This document shows, in pieces, positions 1-5,890 of a stretch of DNA of 5,917 nucleotides. Every line of letters begins with the position of its first letter. The stretch's first letter is position 1. The DNA comes from an uncultured Anaplasmataceae bacterium (GTDB lineage Bacteria; Pseudomonadota; Alphaproteobacteria; Rickettsiales; CAIPFW01): NCBI GenBank assembly GCA_903864455.1, contig CAIPFW010000135.1, positions 1-5,917 of the forward strand, given 5' to 3'. A program made the translations under genes and the position numbers. The notes below the pieces were generated by a model. The model was not told the DNA's origin, ran no database searches, and saw only the letters and a list, made by a program, of their open reading frames with translations.

Positions 1-83
1 CAATAATTCCTCCAATTGATCCAATAATTCCTCCAATTGATCCAATAATTCCTCCAATTGATCCAATAATTCCTCCAATTGAA
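1..83 (+). repeat. 21-bp tandem repeat array, about 4 copies, coding
   Basis: The unit CCAATAATTCCTCCAATTGA plus one T (21 bp) is repeated at 1-20 (first base cut off by the window edge), 21-41, 42-62 and 63-83. The first three copies are identical and the fourth differs only at its last base (T to A, Asp to Glu). Because the unit is a multiple of three, copy-number change keeps the frame and only lengthens or shortens a Pro-Ile-Ile-Pro-Pro-Ile-Asp peptide. The array continues beyond the left edge, so its true copy number is unknown. Confidence 0.95.
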
Positions 84-980
84 CCGCCTGTACCAATGGA
101 AGATGTTGCCAGTCTAGAAGGATTAGATGAAAAATTGAAATTTTTACAAGATCCAAAATTTATCGGTGGTTTAGGCGGTGGTGTCGCAGGATTAGTTTTA
201 ATTGCAGTTTTGGCATTGATTTTCACCAGAAATGCTGAAAAGTCCAGCGATAAAGATATTATCAAATGCGGTGAGATTTTGAATAAAATTTTGAATAGTG
301 ACGTAGGCGATAATATTCGAGAGTCGGAAATTTTAGAAGAAAGAATAAAAGAAAAACAAAGTCGCATAGATAGCGTGAGTGCGGAAACAGAAGATAATAT
401 TGATTCTAAATCATTTTTGCCATCTTACCGATCTGAACTCGAAGGGCTTATTGAACAAAAAGAAGCGCTTGACTCAAAGATTCCGAAAGATTCCCCGATT
501 CCAATCCTCAGAAATTTATTGGGTAAGTCTTGGGTGGATGATTTAAAACATTCTATTGATTTCAAAGCACCTGCAGATCAAAAGTTATCGAGCCCCAAAA
601 ATGTAACATTAGATGGTTCGACTGCTACTGTTGATGTTAATGGTATTCCAACTTCGACAGAATATGTAAAGTCTACAGATAAAGCGAAGAGAGGTTGGAA
701 ACAAGACTCCATTAGATATGGCAAAACTATTGTAGACCGTACAAAAAAGCTTTCTGAAAGAATCGATTCTTTATTGAAAGATAGCTCTGGTTCTGTAACG
801 AATGAACAAAGGCGAGCTTTAAATTATTTGGTGGATCAAATGAATGTAGGGCACAAAAATGCATTCCCTGAAAAAAGAACATTTAAAAACGATAAGAAAG
901 ACTTTATTCTTGATAGTATGAAGGAGTTTGGTAAGAAAATTACAGGTCAAGCTACTGCACGGACAGGAGTTATGAAGTAG
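3..980 (+). CDS. Membrane protein with proline-rich heptapeptide repeats, 5'-partial, unknown function
   Basis: The reading frame is open to the left edge, so the gene starts outside the window; the ATG at 96 is most likely internal. About 325 residues are visible, ending in TAG at 978-980. In order they are: four copies of a Pro/Ile/Asp heptapeptide (PIIPPID type) over 1-83; a short acidic stretch (positions 96-155); one hydrophobic, glycine-rich segment (159-224, GGLGGG then VAGLVLIAVLALIF) followed by Arg and Lys, which looks like a single membrane helix; and a charged, Lys/Glu-rich, predominantly helical region (300-470) that could form a coiled coil. A basic C-terminal tail rich in Lys and Ser follows. 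Acidic residues before and basic residues after the helix suggest the C-terminal domain is cytoplasmic, by the positive-inside rule; this is weak inference. I recognise no family. A surface-exposed or envelope-spanning stalk is one possibility for the Pro-rich part. Confidence is high that this is coding and low on any role. Confidence 0.8.
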   Translation: MIPPIDPIIPPIDPIIPPIDPIIPPIEPPVPMEDVASLEGLDEKLKFLQDPKFIGGLGGGVAGLVLIAVLALIFTRNAEKSSDKDIIKCGEILNKILNSDVGDNIRESEILEERIKEKQSRIDSVSAETEDNIDSKSFLPSYRSELEGLIEQKEALDSKIPKDSPIPILRNLLGKSWVDDLKHSIDFKAPADQKLSSPKNVTLDGSTATVDVNGIPTSTEYVKSTDKAKRGWKQDSIRYGKTIVDRTKKLSERIDSLLKDSSGSVTNEQRRALNYLVDQMNVGHKNAFPEKRTFKNDKKDFILDSMKEFGKKITGQATARTGVMK

Positions 981-1118
981 TACTTTTACAATATGTGATT
1001 TTCATAGATTCATTTTCTATCTTACAGCATCAAATCCATTGTGTTTGTTTTGTGCTGAAAACTCAAATCACTCCTGAAAATAAAACGAATCATAATATAC
1101 CATATACAAAGGAATAGA

Positions 1119-1316
1119 GTGAAGTTTGAAGTTTTTATCGTCCGAAAATCGATAAAAATACGGAATTTTAAATATAAAACAAACGCAATGGGTTTATCCC
1201 AACTTATAATATCAGTAGAATATGTTGTAAGAGAATTGAAGAAGTTTCGTATAATTGGAGGGCGCAGTAAAGAAAAAAAAATGATAGAGATTATAATGCA
1301 GGGTGAGATTGATTAG
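1119..1316 (+). CDS. Doubtful small ORF, 65 residues, basic hypothetical protein
   Basis: This is a GTG-started frame of 65 codons ending in TAG. In its favour, an AGGA Shine-Dalgarno-like sequence (AAAGGA, 1108-1113) lies about six bases before the GTG. Against it, the length is within what chance gives in such A+T-rich DNA, the product is a Lys/Arg/Ile-rich string with no recognisable motif, signal peptide or membrane span, and a 9-bp inverted repeat (1132-1158) lies inside its first codons. It could be a small basic protein, a decayed remnant, or no gene at all. Confidence 0.25.
   Translation: MKFEVFIVRKSIKIRNFKYKTNAMGLSQLIISVEYVVRELKKFRIIGGRSKEKKMIEIIMQGEID
1132..1158. repeat. 9-bp perfect inverted repeat, TTTTTATCG / CGATAAAAA
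   Basis: The arms TTTTTATCG (1132-1140) and CGATAAAAA (1150-1158) are exact reverse complements separated by nine bases. The right arm with its two preceding bases (ATCGATAAAAA, 1148-1158) is the exact reverse complement of 1472-1482, in the hairpin before the 1509 gene. It could be a protein-binding site or an RNA hairpin. No T run follows it, so it is not a standard terminator. Confidence 0.5.
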
Positions 1317-1342
1317 TGGAATTTATAATTGTTTGAAGTGGG

Positions 1343-1370
1343 AAAGAGGTTTGTTATAAAACAAAAGAGG
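1343..1370 (+). repeat. Paired AAAGAGG direct repeats next to parS
   Basis: AAAGAGG occurs at 1343-1349 and again at 1364-1370, 21 bp apart centre to centre, about two helical turns, so both copies face the same side of the DNA. Between them is a small inverted repeat, TTTGTT (1350-1355) with AACAAA (1360-1365). The second copy ends five bases before the parS core. Short repeats like these can arise by chance; the spacing and the position make them worth noting. Confidence 0.35.
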
Positions 1371-1375
1371 GAAAA

Positions 1376-1391
1376 TGTTCCACGTGGAACA
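1376..1391. promoter_or_regulatory. parS: parS centromere-like site (ParB binding)
   Basis: The 16 bases TGTTCCACGTGGAACA form a perfect palindrome, which extends to 20 bp with the flanking AA and TT (1374-1393). This fits the widely conserved chromosomal parS consensus TGTTNCACGTGNAACA, recognised by the helix-turn-helix of ParB/Spo0J proteins. The CACGTG core with TGTT/AACA ends is very unlikely by chance in such A+T-rich DNA. ParB loads here as a CTP-dependent clamp, spreads, and acts with ParA and SMC in origin segregation. Only one copy is visible and parA/parB are not in the window. By family precedent such sites cluster near the replication origin. Confidence 0.9.
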
Positions 1392-1421
1392 TTGAAAAAA
1401 TCATTAAAGTTAGAATAAATT
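1392..1421 (+). promoter_or_regulatory. Possible sigma-70-type promoter abutting parS
   Basis: TTGAAA (1392-1397) and TAAATT (1416-1421) are separated by 18 bases and resemble -35 and -10 elements upstream of the gene at 1509. The -35 element begins directly after the parS core, so bound or spreading ParB would cover it. The match is only moderate and such hexamers are common in A+T-rich DNA. Confidence 0.25.
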
Positions 1422-1470
1422 TATTACATATTTATACAAAATGAATTGAGGGATTAATCTTTATTTCATA

Positions 1471-1498
1471 CTTTTTATCGATAATTTATCGTAAAAAG
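1471..1498. repeat. Bulged hairpin just upstream of the 1509 start codon
   Basis: CTTTTTA (1471-1477) pairs with TAAAAAG (1492-1498). After a single unpaired T, CGATA (1479-1483) pairs with TATCG (1487-1491) around an ATT loop. This gives 12 base pairs with one bulge. The right arm contains the only purine-rich stretch (AAAAAGAA) available as a ribosome binding site, about ten bases before the ATG at 1509. Folding in the mRNA could therefore mask translation initiation; as DNA, the site could be an operator. Confidence 0.5.
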
Positions 1499-1508
1499 AA
1501 TAAATTAT

Positions 1509-2501
1509 ATGGATCAATCCAGAATCGACGAAGAATTACAAATTGCAAATAGGCGTCATGACGATATAGTTCTCGTCATAAGGCATGATTTTTATATTGA
1601 GTCAAAAAAAAGCAAAATAGTAATAGAATTTATAAACGAATATGGGAAATTTTTTTTCAATATACCGAATGAACTTTTATACAGTCTAAATAATGAAGAG
1701 CTATATTTTGAAAATATTTTAGATAATGATACGCATCAAATCATTGAAGAAAGCTTGGATGAAGAATCTAATGATAGTTTTAAAACGAAAAATTTAGCTG
1801 ATATTTTGAGAAAAATTTCAAATTTCACAGTTCTAGGAAATCATTTGAGATCAATTCTAGTAAATCTGAGAGTATTTCCAATATATGAGAAAGATGATCA
1901 GAAGAGAAAAAGAAATATAAAAAGTTCATATTATTATCTTATTATTCGCGAGATAGATGTTGAGATGAAAATCGCCCAATTTAGAATGAATTTTCTTCGC
2001 AATATCAACGATGAGGTAACTTTCGACAATATTACGAATATATCGGATTTGAAATCAACGATACATGAGTTGAAGATGTTAATAGAATTCAATAAAAAAG
2101 AAAAAATTAATGTCGCAATTGCTTTGATAGAAATCAAAGAGAATCAAGATTTGACTTTGCTGAATTCGATAACGAATCATTTGAGAAAAGAAACTCGATA
2201 TTATGATTATCTTGGGCATTTCAATTTCTTGAAATCAAATAATAAAAATCAATTATTGTTGATTTTACATGGTTGTGATATTGAGATTGGATTTAAGGCT
2301 CTTTCTCGACTTTATACATCTGTTGTTGGAAATCAATATATTTTTGATAAATATAAAAATCAACGTGAAAATATCTTATCAATTGGATATACACAACTCA
2401 AGCAGGATGATAATTTCAAAAAAATTGTTGAGCGATTGAATTTAGCGATAAAAAATAATAAAAATATATTGAGTGAGATTAAGATTAGCGCCGTTGAATG
2501 A
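1509..2501 (+). CDS. PAS-like protein with a degenerate GGDEF domain
   Basis: This encodes 330 residues. The ATG at 1509 is the only plausible start because an in-frame TAA lies at 1482-1484; the ribosome binding site is weak (AAAAGA). Residues ~16-155 look like a PAS-type sensor fold, ending in a 'YYLIIREIDVEMK' stretch similar to the end of PAS domains. Residues ~180-320 follow the GGDEF pattern: a buried strand ALIEIK (205-210), the turn where GGDEF should lie (NKNQL, 245-249, followed by LLILH), SIGYTQL (291-297) and a final helix AIKNNKN (313-319). The catalytic GGDEF residues are all replaced, and the first metal-binding Asp is Glu208, with Lys210 at the second position. Active diguanylate cyclases need these residues, so the protein is predicted to be catalytically dead and may instead sense a ligand, bind a partner or be decaying. 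There is no membrane span or signal peptide, so it is probably cytosolic. The domain assignment is by pattern only; a wholly different fold remains possible. Confidence 0.7.
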   Translation: MDQSRIDEELQIANRRHDDIVLVIRHDFYIESKKSKIVIEFINEYGKFFFNIPNELLYSLNNEELYFENILDNDTHQIIEESLDEESNDSFKTKNLADILRKISNFTVLGNHLRSILVNLRVFPIYEKDDQKRKRNIKSSYYYLIIREIDVEMKIAQFRMNFLRNINDEVTFDNITNISDLKSTIHELKMLIEFNKKEKINVAIALIEIKENQDLTLLNSITNHLRKETRYYDYLGHFNFLKSNNKNQLLLILHGCDIEIGFKALSRLYTSVVGNQYIFDKYKNQRENILSIGYTQLKQDDNFKKIVERLNLAIKNNKNILSEIKISAVE

Positions 2502-2532
2502 TTGCCGAGGAATAAAGAAACAAGATGGCAAT
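2501..2532. repeat. Weak 6-bp inverted repeat between convergent genes
   Basis: ATTGCC (2501-2506) and GGCAAT (2527-2532) are reverse complements with a 20-base loop, in the 81-bp gap between the stop of the GGDEF-like gene and the end of the glutamate dehydrogenase locus. No T run follows on either strand, so it is at best a poor transcription end signal. No other terminator is visible between the convergent genes. Confidence 0.2.
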
Positions 2533-2582
2533 TAAAGAAAACCGATAGTTCGAACAAACGAATCATCGAGCTTGATAAGCGA

Positions 2583-3035
2583 TTATTTATACAATTTATT
2601 CATCCTGTCTATCAGTAAAATGATGTGACTATAGTCTATTTCGCTGTTGTAGTGAATTTTTCTTACAACTTCTAAATAATTCTCAATATAATCCAAATGC
2701 TCTTTATGCCAAGAATGAATAGAGAGGTTTTCATCATTATTTTTCAAGAAATATGAATGAATCAAATGATCTAAAATTCTCAAATGCTCGTTCGTCAAAT
2801 TATCAACTAAAATTGAAATCGACGACTCTTGAGACATTGTATAAAATTTCCAATTCAGAATATTTCTTCGAACATTTCTTAGCTCTAATTTATCTTCAAT
2901 CAGGAAATATAATTTCACGATATGACTCAGGTCAATTTTTGTTTTTTTATGAATTTCGATGAGCGATGGCGCAAAAATTAAAAACTTGATTCTTGCCAAT
3001 TTTTCCGCAAATTCTGACTTCAATCCTTGTTTCAA
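2583..3035 (-). CDS. gdhB: C-terminal piece of NAD-glutamate dehydrogenase, split off by a -1 frame change
   Basis: This frame runs to TAA at 2583-2585. Its first possible start is TTG at 3035, but it is open back to 3074, next to a TAA in the same frame, so it begins exactly at the A7 tract. The 150 residues fit the helical C-terminal region of large NAD-glutamate dehydrogenases: FAPSLIEI (21-28) matches the conserved 'aPdIv.ia' segment, VKLYFLIEDKLELRNVRRNI (40-59) matches 'v...YF.vg..f.l..lr', and SISILVDNLTNEHLRIL (72-88) matches the helix near the end of the family. A separate protein is unlikely: no ATG or Shine-Dalgarno sequence is positioned for it, and the TTG overlaps the stop of the longer piece. 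It most likely belongs to one enzyme with the 3032-5890 ORF, through slippage or an undetected base error, or it is a remnant of a broken gene. Confidence 0.75.
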   Translation of the reverse strand: MKQGLKSEFAEKLARIKFLIFAPSLIEIHKKTKIDLSHIVKLYFLIEDKLELRNVRRNILNWKFYTMSQESSISILVDNLTNEHLRILDHLIHSYFLKNNDENLSIHSWHKEHLDYIENYLEVVRKIHYNSEIDYSHIILLIDRMNKLYK

Positions 3036-5890
3036 GAATTGAGATATTTTTGCTTTATATTCAATGATATTTTTTTACTGCCAAGATTTTGAAAGTTTTC
3101 CATAATCTCATTGATTTTCGCTTGAAACTCAGCGATATCCTTCTCCAAATGACGATGGTCAATTTTATTATGTTGTTGCAAATACCAGCAAACCGATTGC
3201 TCAGCAAACTTCCTTATTTCGAGAAGTGATTTGATTTTTGAATCAATCTCATTAAATTCATGACTGTATTCGACATCATGCCAAATATCTCTCAACTTAT
3301 AGCTATCACGAATAATAAAATATGTATAAACAATATCAATAATTGTTTTTCCCGTTTTATTTATAATATTAAAAATAAAGCTCATTCCAACTCGATTGAT
3401 GAGAGTATTGACAATATAATTCGTAATAATATCTCGACGTAATGGATGGTTTAAAATAAAATCTTTGAAGTTTTCTTGCATTGATTTTGGGAAATAACCA
3501 ATCAAAAATTTTTGAAAATATTCATTCTCTGTGATTTTTGAATTTAAAATCTCTTTTTTGAGCCATATTTTTGTGTAAGTGAGTAAAATCGCCAATTCGG
3601 GGCGCGTAAAAGGCTGCTTTGCATTTTTAAGTTTTTCGATTTGCCCATCATTTGGTAAATTTTCAGATTTTCTATTGAGAATTTTTTCTTTTTCTAGATT
3701 TTCAATCAAGAAAACATGCCTTTCAAATCCAGAAAATTTATACGATTCTTCAATCATAAGAGCGTTATTTTGTAAAACATTGTCTTTTAAAACTAAATCG
3801 CAAACTTCATCTTGCATATTTTTCAATAAAGTATTTCGTTCCGCAAGTGTGATTTTTTTCTTTGCCAGAATTTGAAAAAATAAAATTTTTAAATTCACTT
3901 CTCTGTCAGAGCATGATACACCTGCTGAATTATCGATAAAGTCTGTATTAATTTTCACTCCCATTCGCGCAGCTTCAATTCGACTCAGTTGTGTGAAACC
4001 TAAATTCCCACCCTCTCCTATCACTTTAAATCTCAACTCATTTCCATTTACTCTAATATTATCATTTGACTTATCCACAACTTCTTCATGTGATTCGGTT
4101 TCAGATTTAAAGAAAGTTCCGATTCCACCATTCCATAGTAATTCAGCTCTCGATTTTAAAATATATTTTATTAATTCATCTGGTGATAAAGATGAGATAT
4201 TTGCTGGTATATCGAGAACTTGCGCGATTTCTTTACTAATTTCAATCGATTTTTCATTTCTTGAAAAAATTCCTCCTCCGCTTGAGATAATTGTTTTATC
4301 GTAATCCATCCATGTAGATGTTTTTAATTTAAACATTCGCTCTCTTTCTTTATAAGATTTGTCTGTATTTGGATTTGGGTCAATAAAAATATGAAGGTGG
4401 TTGAATGCACCAATTAATCGTAATTTTTTCCATAAAAGCATTCCGTTTCCAAAAACATCTCCTATCATATCGCCAATTCCAACCGCTGTGAATTCAGTTT
4501 CTTTGATGTTTTTTCCTAATTCATGAAATAATTTTTCAACAGTAATCCCTGCACCACGAGAAGTAATAGCAAGTTCTTTGTGATCATATCCGTTCGAACC
4601 ACCTGAAGCAAACGCATCTCCTAACCAAAAATTATATTTCGCTGAAATTTCATTTGCATAATCAGAAAATGAGCCTGTTCCTTTATCTGCAGCAACAACT
4701 ACGTATGGGTCTGACTCTTCATCCTCATCTTTAAAATCAAAGGAAACGATAACTTTTTCAGGTCGTATAATTTTATTGTGCTCATCGAGATTGTCCGTTA
4801 AATCAAGAATTCCCGATAAAAAAGTTTGATAGCAATGAATGACAAACTTTCTATCTTTTGATTTTTCGGAGTCGGTAATATAAAAACCACCTTTCGCACC
4901 TGACGGAATGATGATTGTATTTTTTTTCATCTGAGCTCTCATGAGCCCAAGAACTTCCGATCGATAATCACGTCTATCGGACCATCTTAAGCCACCACGA
5001 GAAACTTTTGCACCACGAAGATGAATGGCTTCGAAATCTTTTGAAAAAACATAAACTTCAGCATATGCTTGCACATCTGTCAAAAAAGAGAGAAGAGATG
5101 GCTTTGTTTTTATTGAAATATAATCGTGATTTTGATAAAAGTTTGTTCGAACTATTGATAATAAAACTTCATAAAAAGTTTTTAATACTTTGAAGTCGTT
5201 TAAATTATTTACAGAATTGAGGTATGCGTCAATTTCATATTTTTTCTCACTAATTCTTTCTAAACAGCTACGAGATTTCAAATCTGGATTTAATCTCAAA
5301 TCAAAGAGCTCGAAGAATTTTTCAAAAATCTTGTGATGATTAAGAGATAGCGACTCCATAATTTCGTTGTCATATCTTCGACTGACTTGCTTTAGATATT
5401 TTTTTATCGTTGTCAGAATTTTAATTTGACCGATATTTAAACTCGAAAAAACAGCAAGCTTATTTAATGAAGAAAAAATCCATTCATCATTGAGTAATTT
5501 TTCGAAAATCTCAAAAAAATTATTTTTTATTGAGATGTTTTGATTCGATATTTGAAATTCATGAATAGAGAAATCATCAGTTTTTTGGTTGACATGAGTC
5601 AAAACATCTATTGATAGATTATCAAAGATATTCATTATTTTCGATAAATAGCATTCGTTATTTTTAAGGAAAATTTTAATCGTTGATGTATTTTCATCAT
5701 ATGAGCCGTTGATTTTTTTATCAAACTTTTTCATTTCAAAGAGTTTATCTAGGTCATTCAAAATGCTGTAACTAAAATTGTTACAATAATTTGAGAATGA
5801 CTCAAGAGTATTCCGAAAAAAAAGCTTTTTTTCTTTATTTTTCTCAGTATTGATAAAATCTTCAATTCTCGGCGGGAAAGATTTATTCAT
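3032..5890 (-). CDS. gdhB: NAD-specific glutamate dehydrogenase, large type, catalytic part
   Basis: This enzyme catalyses L-glutamate + NAD+ + H2O to 2-oxoglutarate + NH4+ + NADH in the cytosol, linking amino acids to the TCA cycle. The 952-residue frame carries the family landmarks in order: an ACT-like strand set (~70-112, TIKIFLKNNECYLSKIMNIF); HLRGAKVSRGGLRWSDR (290-306); IIIPSGAKGGF with the substrate-site Lys (326-336); VVAADKGTGSFSD (398-410); FWLGDAFASGGSNGYDHK (421-438); the dinucleotide-binding VGIGDMIGDVFGNGM (470-484); HIFIDPNP (500-507); GEGGNLGFTQLSR (625-637) and DNSAGVSCSDREVN (653-666); and FTRPELAIL (761-769). Usual alphaproteobacterial enzymes are about 1600 residues; here the N-terminal ~500 residues are absent from this frame, and an in-frame TAA at 5909-5911 blocks extension. 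The C-terminus is cut at 3032 by a frame change after the A7 tract. There is no clear Shine-Dalgarno before the ATG at 5890. One residue is missing where homologs usually have '(R/P)ED' after the SDR motif. Confidence 0.93.
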   Translation of the reverse strand: MNKSFPPRIEDFINTEKNKEKKLFFRNTLESFSNYCNNFSYSILNDLDKLFEMKKFDKKINGSYDENTSTIKIFLKNNECYLSKIMNIFDNLSIDVLTHVNQKTDDFSIHEFQISNQNISIKNNFFEIFEKLLNDEWIFSSLNKLAVFSSLNIGQIKILTTIKKYLKQVSRRYDNEIMESLSLNHHKIFEKFFELFDLRLNPDLKSRSCLERISEKKYEIDAYLNSVNNLNDFKVLKTFYEVLLSIVRTNFYQNHDYISIKTKPSLLSFLTDVQAYAEVYVFSKDFEAIHLRGAKVSRGGLRWSDRRDYRSEVLGLMRAQMKKNTIIIPSGAKGGFYITDSEKSKDRKFVIHCYQTFLSGILDLTDNLDEHNKIIRPEKVIVSFDFKDEDEESDPYVVVAADKGTGSFSDYANEISAKYNFWLGDAFASGGSNGYDHKELAITSRGAGITVEKLFHELGKNIKETEFTAVGIGDMIGDVFGNGMLLWKKLRLIGAFNHLHIFIDPNPNTDKSYKERERMFKLKTSTWMDYDKTIISSGGGIFSRNEKSIEISKEIAQVLDIPANISSLSPDELIKYILKSRAELLWNGGIGTFFKSETESHEEVVDKSNDNIRVNGNELRFKVIGEGGNLGFTQLSRIEAARMGVKINTDFIDNSAGVSCSDREVNLKILFFQILAKKKITLAERNTLLKNMQDEVCDLVLKDNVLQNNALMIEESYKFSGFERHVFLIENLEKEKILNRKSENLPNDGQIEKLKNAKQPFTRPELAILLTYTKIWLKKEILNSKITENEYFQKFLIGYFPKSMQENFKDFILNHPLRRDIITNYIVNTLINRVGMSFIFNIINKTGKTIIDIVYTYFIIRDSYKLRDIWHDVEYSHEFNEIDSKIKSLLEIRKFAEQSVCWYLQQHNKIDHRHLEKDIAEFQAKINEIMENFQNLGSKKISLNIKQKYLNS
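3070..3076 (-). other. A7 homopolymer (coding strand): frameshift or slippage site in gdhB
   Basis: On the coding strand the sequence reads AGT AAA AAA ATA (residues Ser938-Lys939-Lys940-Ile941), with seven As. The zero frame then runs twelve codons into TGA at 3034-3032. With eight As, or a -1 slip on the AAA AAA codons, reading becomes AAT ATC ATT GAA and joins the C-terminal frame without a gap, giving about 1102 codons in all. The -1 frame has a TAA immediately before the tract, so the overlap of the two frames (3074-3032) begins at the homopolymer. Confidence 0.8.
5817..5832. repeat. A7-GC-T7 palindrome inside gdhB near its 5' end
   Basis: Seven As, GC and seven Ts form a perfect 16-bp palindrome (with an eighth A at 5816), read on the minus strand as the codons for Glu-Lys-Lys-Leu-Phe-Phe-Arg (residues 20-26). 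The frame is intact here. It marks another slippage-prone homopolymer pair in the gene and would form intrinsically bent DNA. It is probably a by-product of A+T-biased codon use. Confidence 0.6.

Larger units (their letters stand above)
981..1508. other. Long, mostly non-coding A+T-rich interval carrying parS
   Basis: This 528-bp stretch separates two same-strand genes. It contains a doubtful 65-codon ORF (1119-1316), a 9-bp inverted repeat (1132-1158), a 7-bp inverted repeat GTGATTT/AAATCAC (995-1001 and 1065-1071) enclosing CAGCA/TGCTG (1025-1029 and 1052-1056), paired AAAGAGG direct repeats (1343-1349 and 1364-1370), the parS palindrome (1376-1391) and a hairpin before the next gene (1471-1498). 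I see no tRNA-like cloverleaf. There is no stem followed by a T run that would make a convincing intrinsic terminator after the gene ending at 980. Confidence 0.6.

Noticed and set aside
1404..1418. CtrA-like site TTAA-N7-ATAA
   Set aside because: The second half departs from the TTAA consensus, and such matches are frequent in DNA of this composition.
1317..1508. The parS interval as a replication origin (oriC)
   Set aside because: parS, A+T-rich DNA and short repeats are present, but there are no DnaA boxes beyond one-mismatch matches such as TTATACAAA and no origin marker genes (hemE, dnaA, gidA, parAB) in the window.
1934..2137. Minus-strand open frame of 67 codons with hydrophobic residues
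   Set aside because: It is wholly antisense to the GGDEF-like gene; its hydrophobicity is a by-product of the A+T-rich Asn/Lys/Ile codons opposite.
2360..2566. Minus-strand open frame of 68 codons resembling a membrane peptide
   Set aside because: Mostly antisense to the 3' end of the 1509-2501 gene, with no family resemblance or ribosome binding site.
4071..4079. Perfect DnaA box TTATCCACA
   Set aside because: It is a single copy inside the glutamate dehydrogenase coding sequence (encoding Val-Asp-Lys), with no cluster of further boxes and no A+T-rich unwinding module beside it. A lone 9-mer match is plausible by chance, so I do not call an origin.
3579..4304. Plus-strand open frames of 98 and 103 codons opposite glutamate dehydrogenase
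   Set aside because: Both lie fully antisense to well-conserved enzyme motifs and their composition (Phe/Ser/Ile-rich) is the expected shadow of the minus-strand codons.
5008..5193. Plus-strand 61-codon open frame
   Set aside because: Antisense to the conserved N-terminal part of the dehydrogenase; no independent support.
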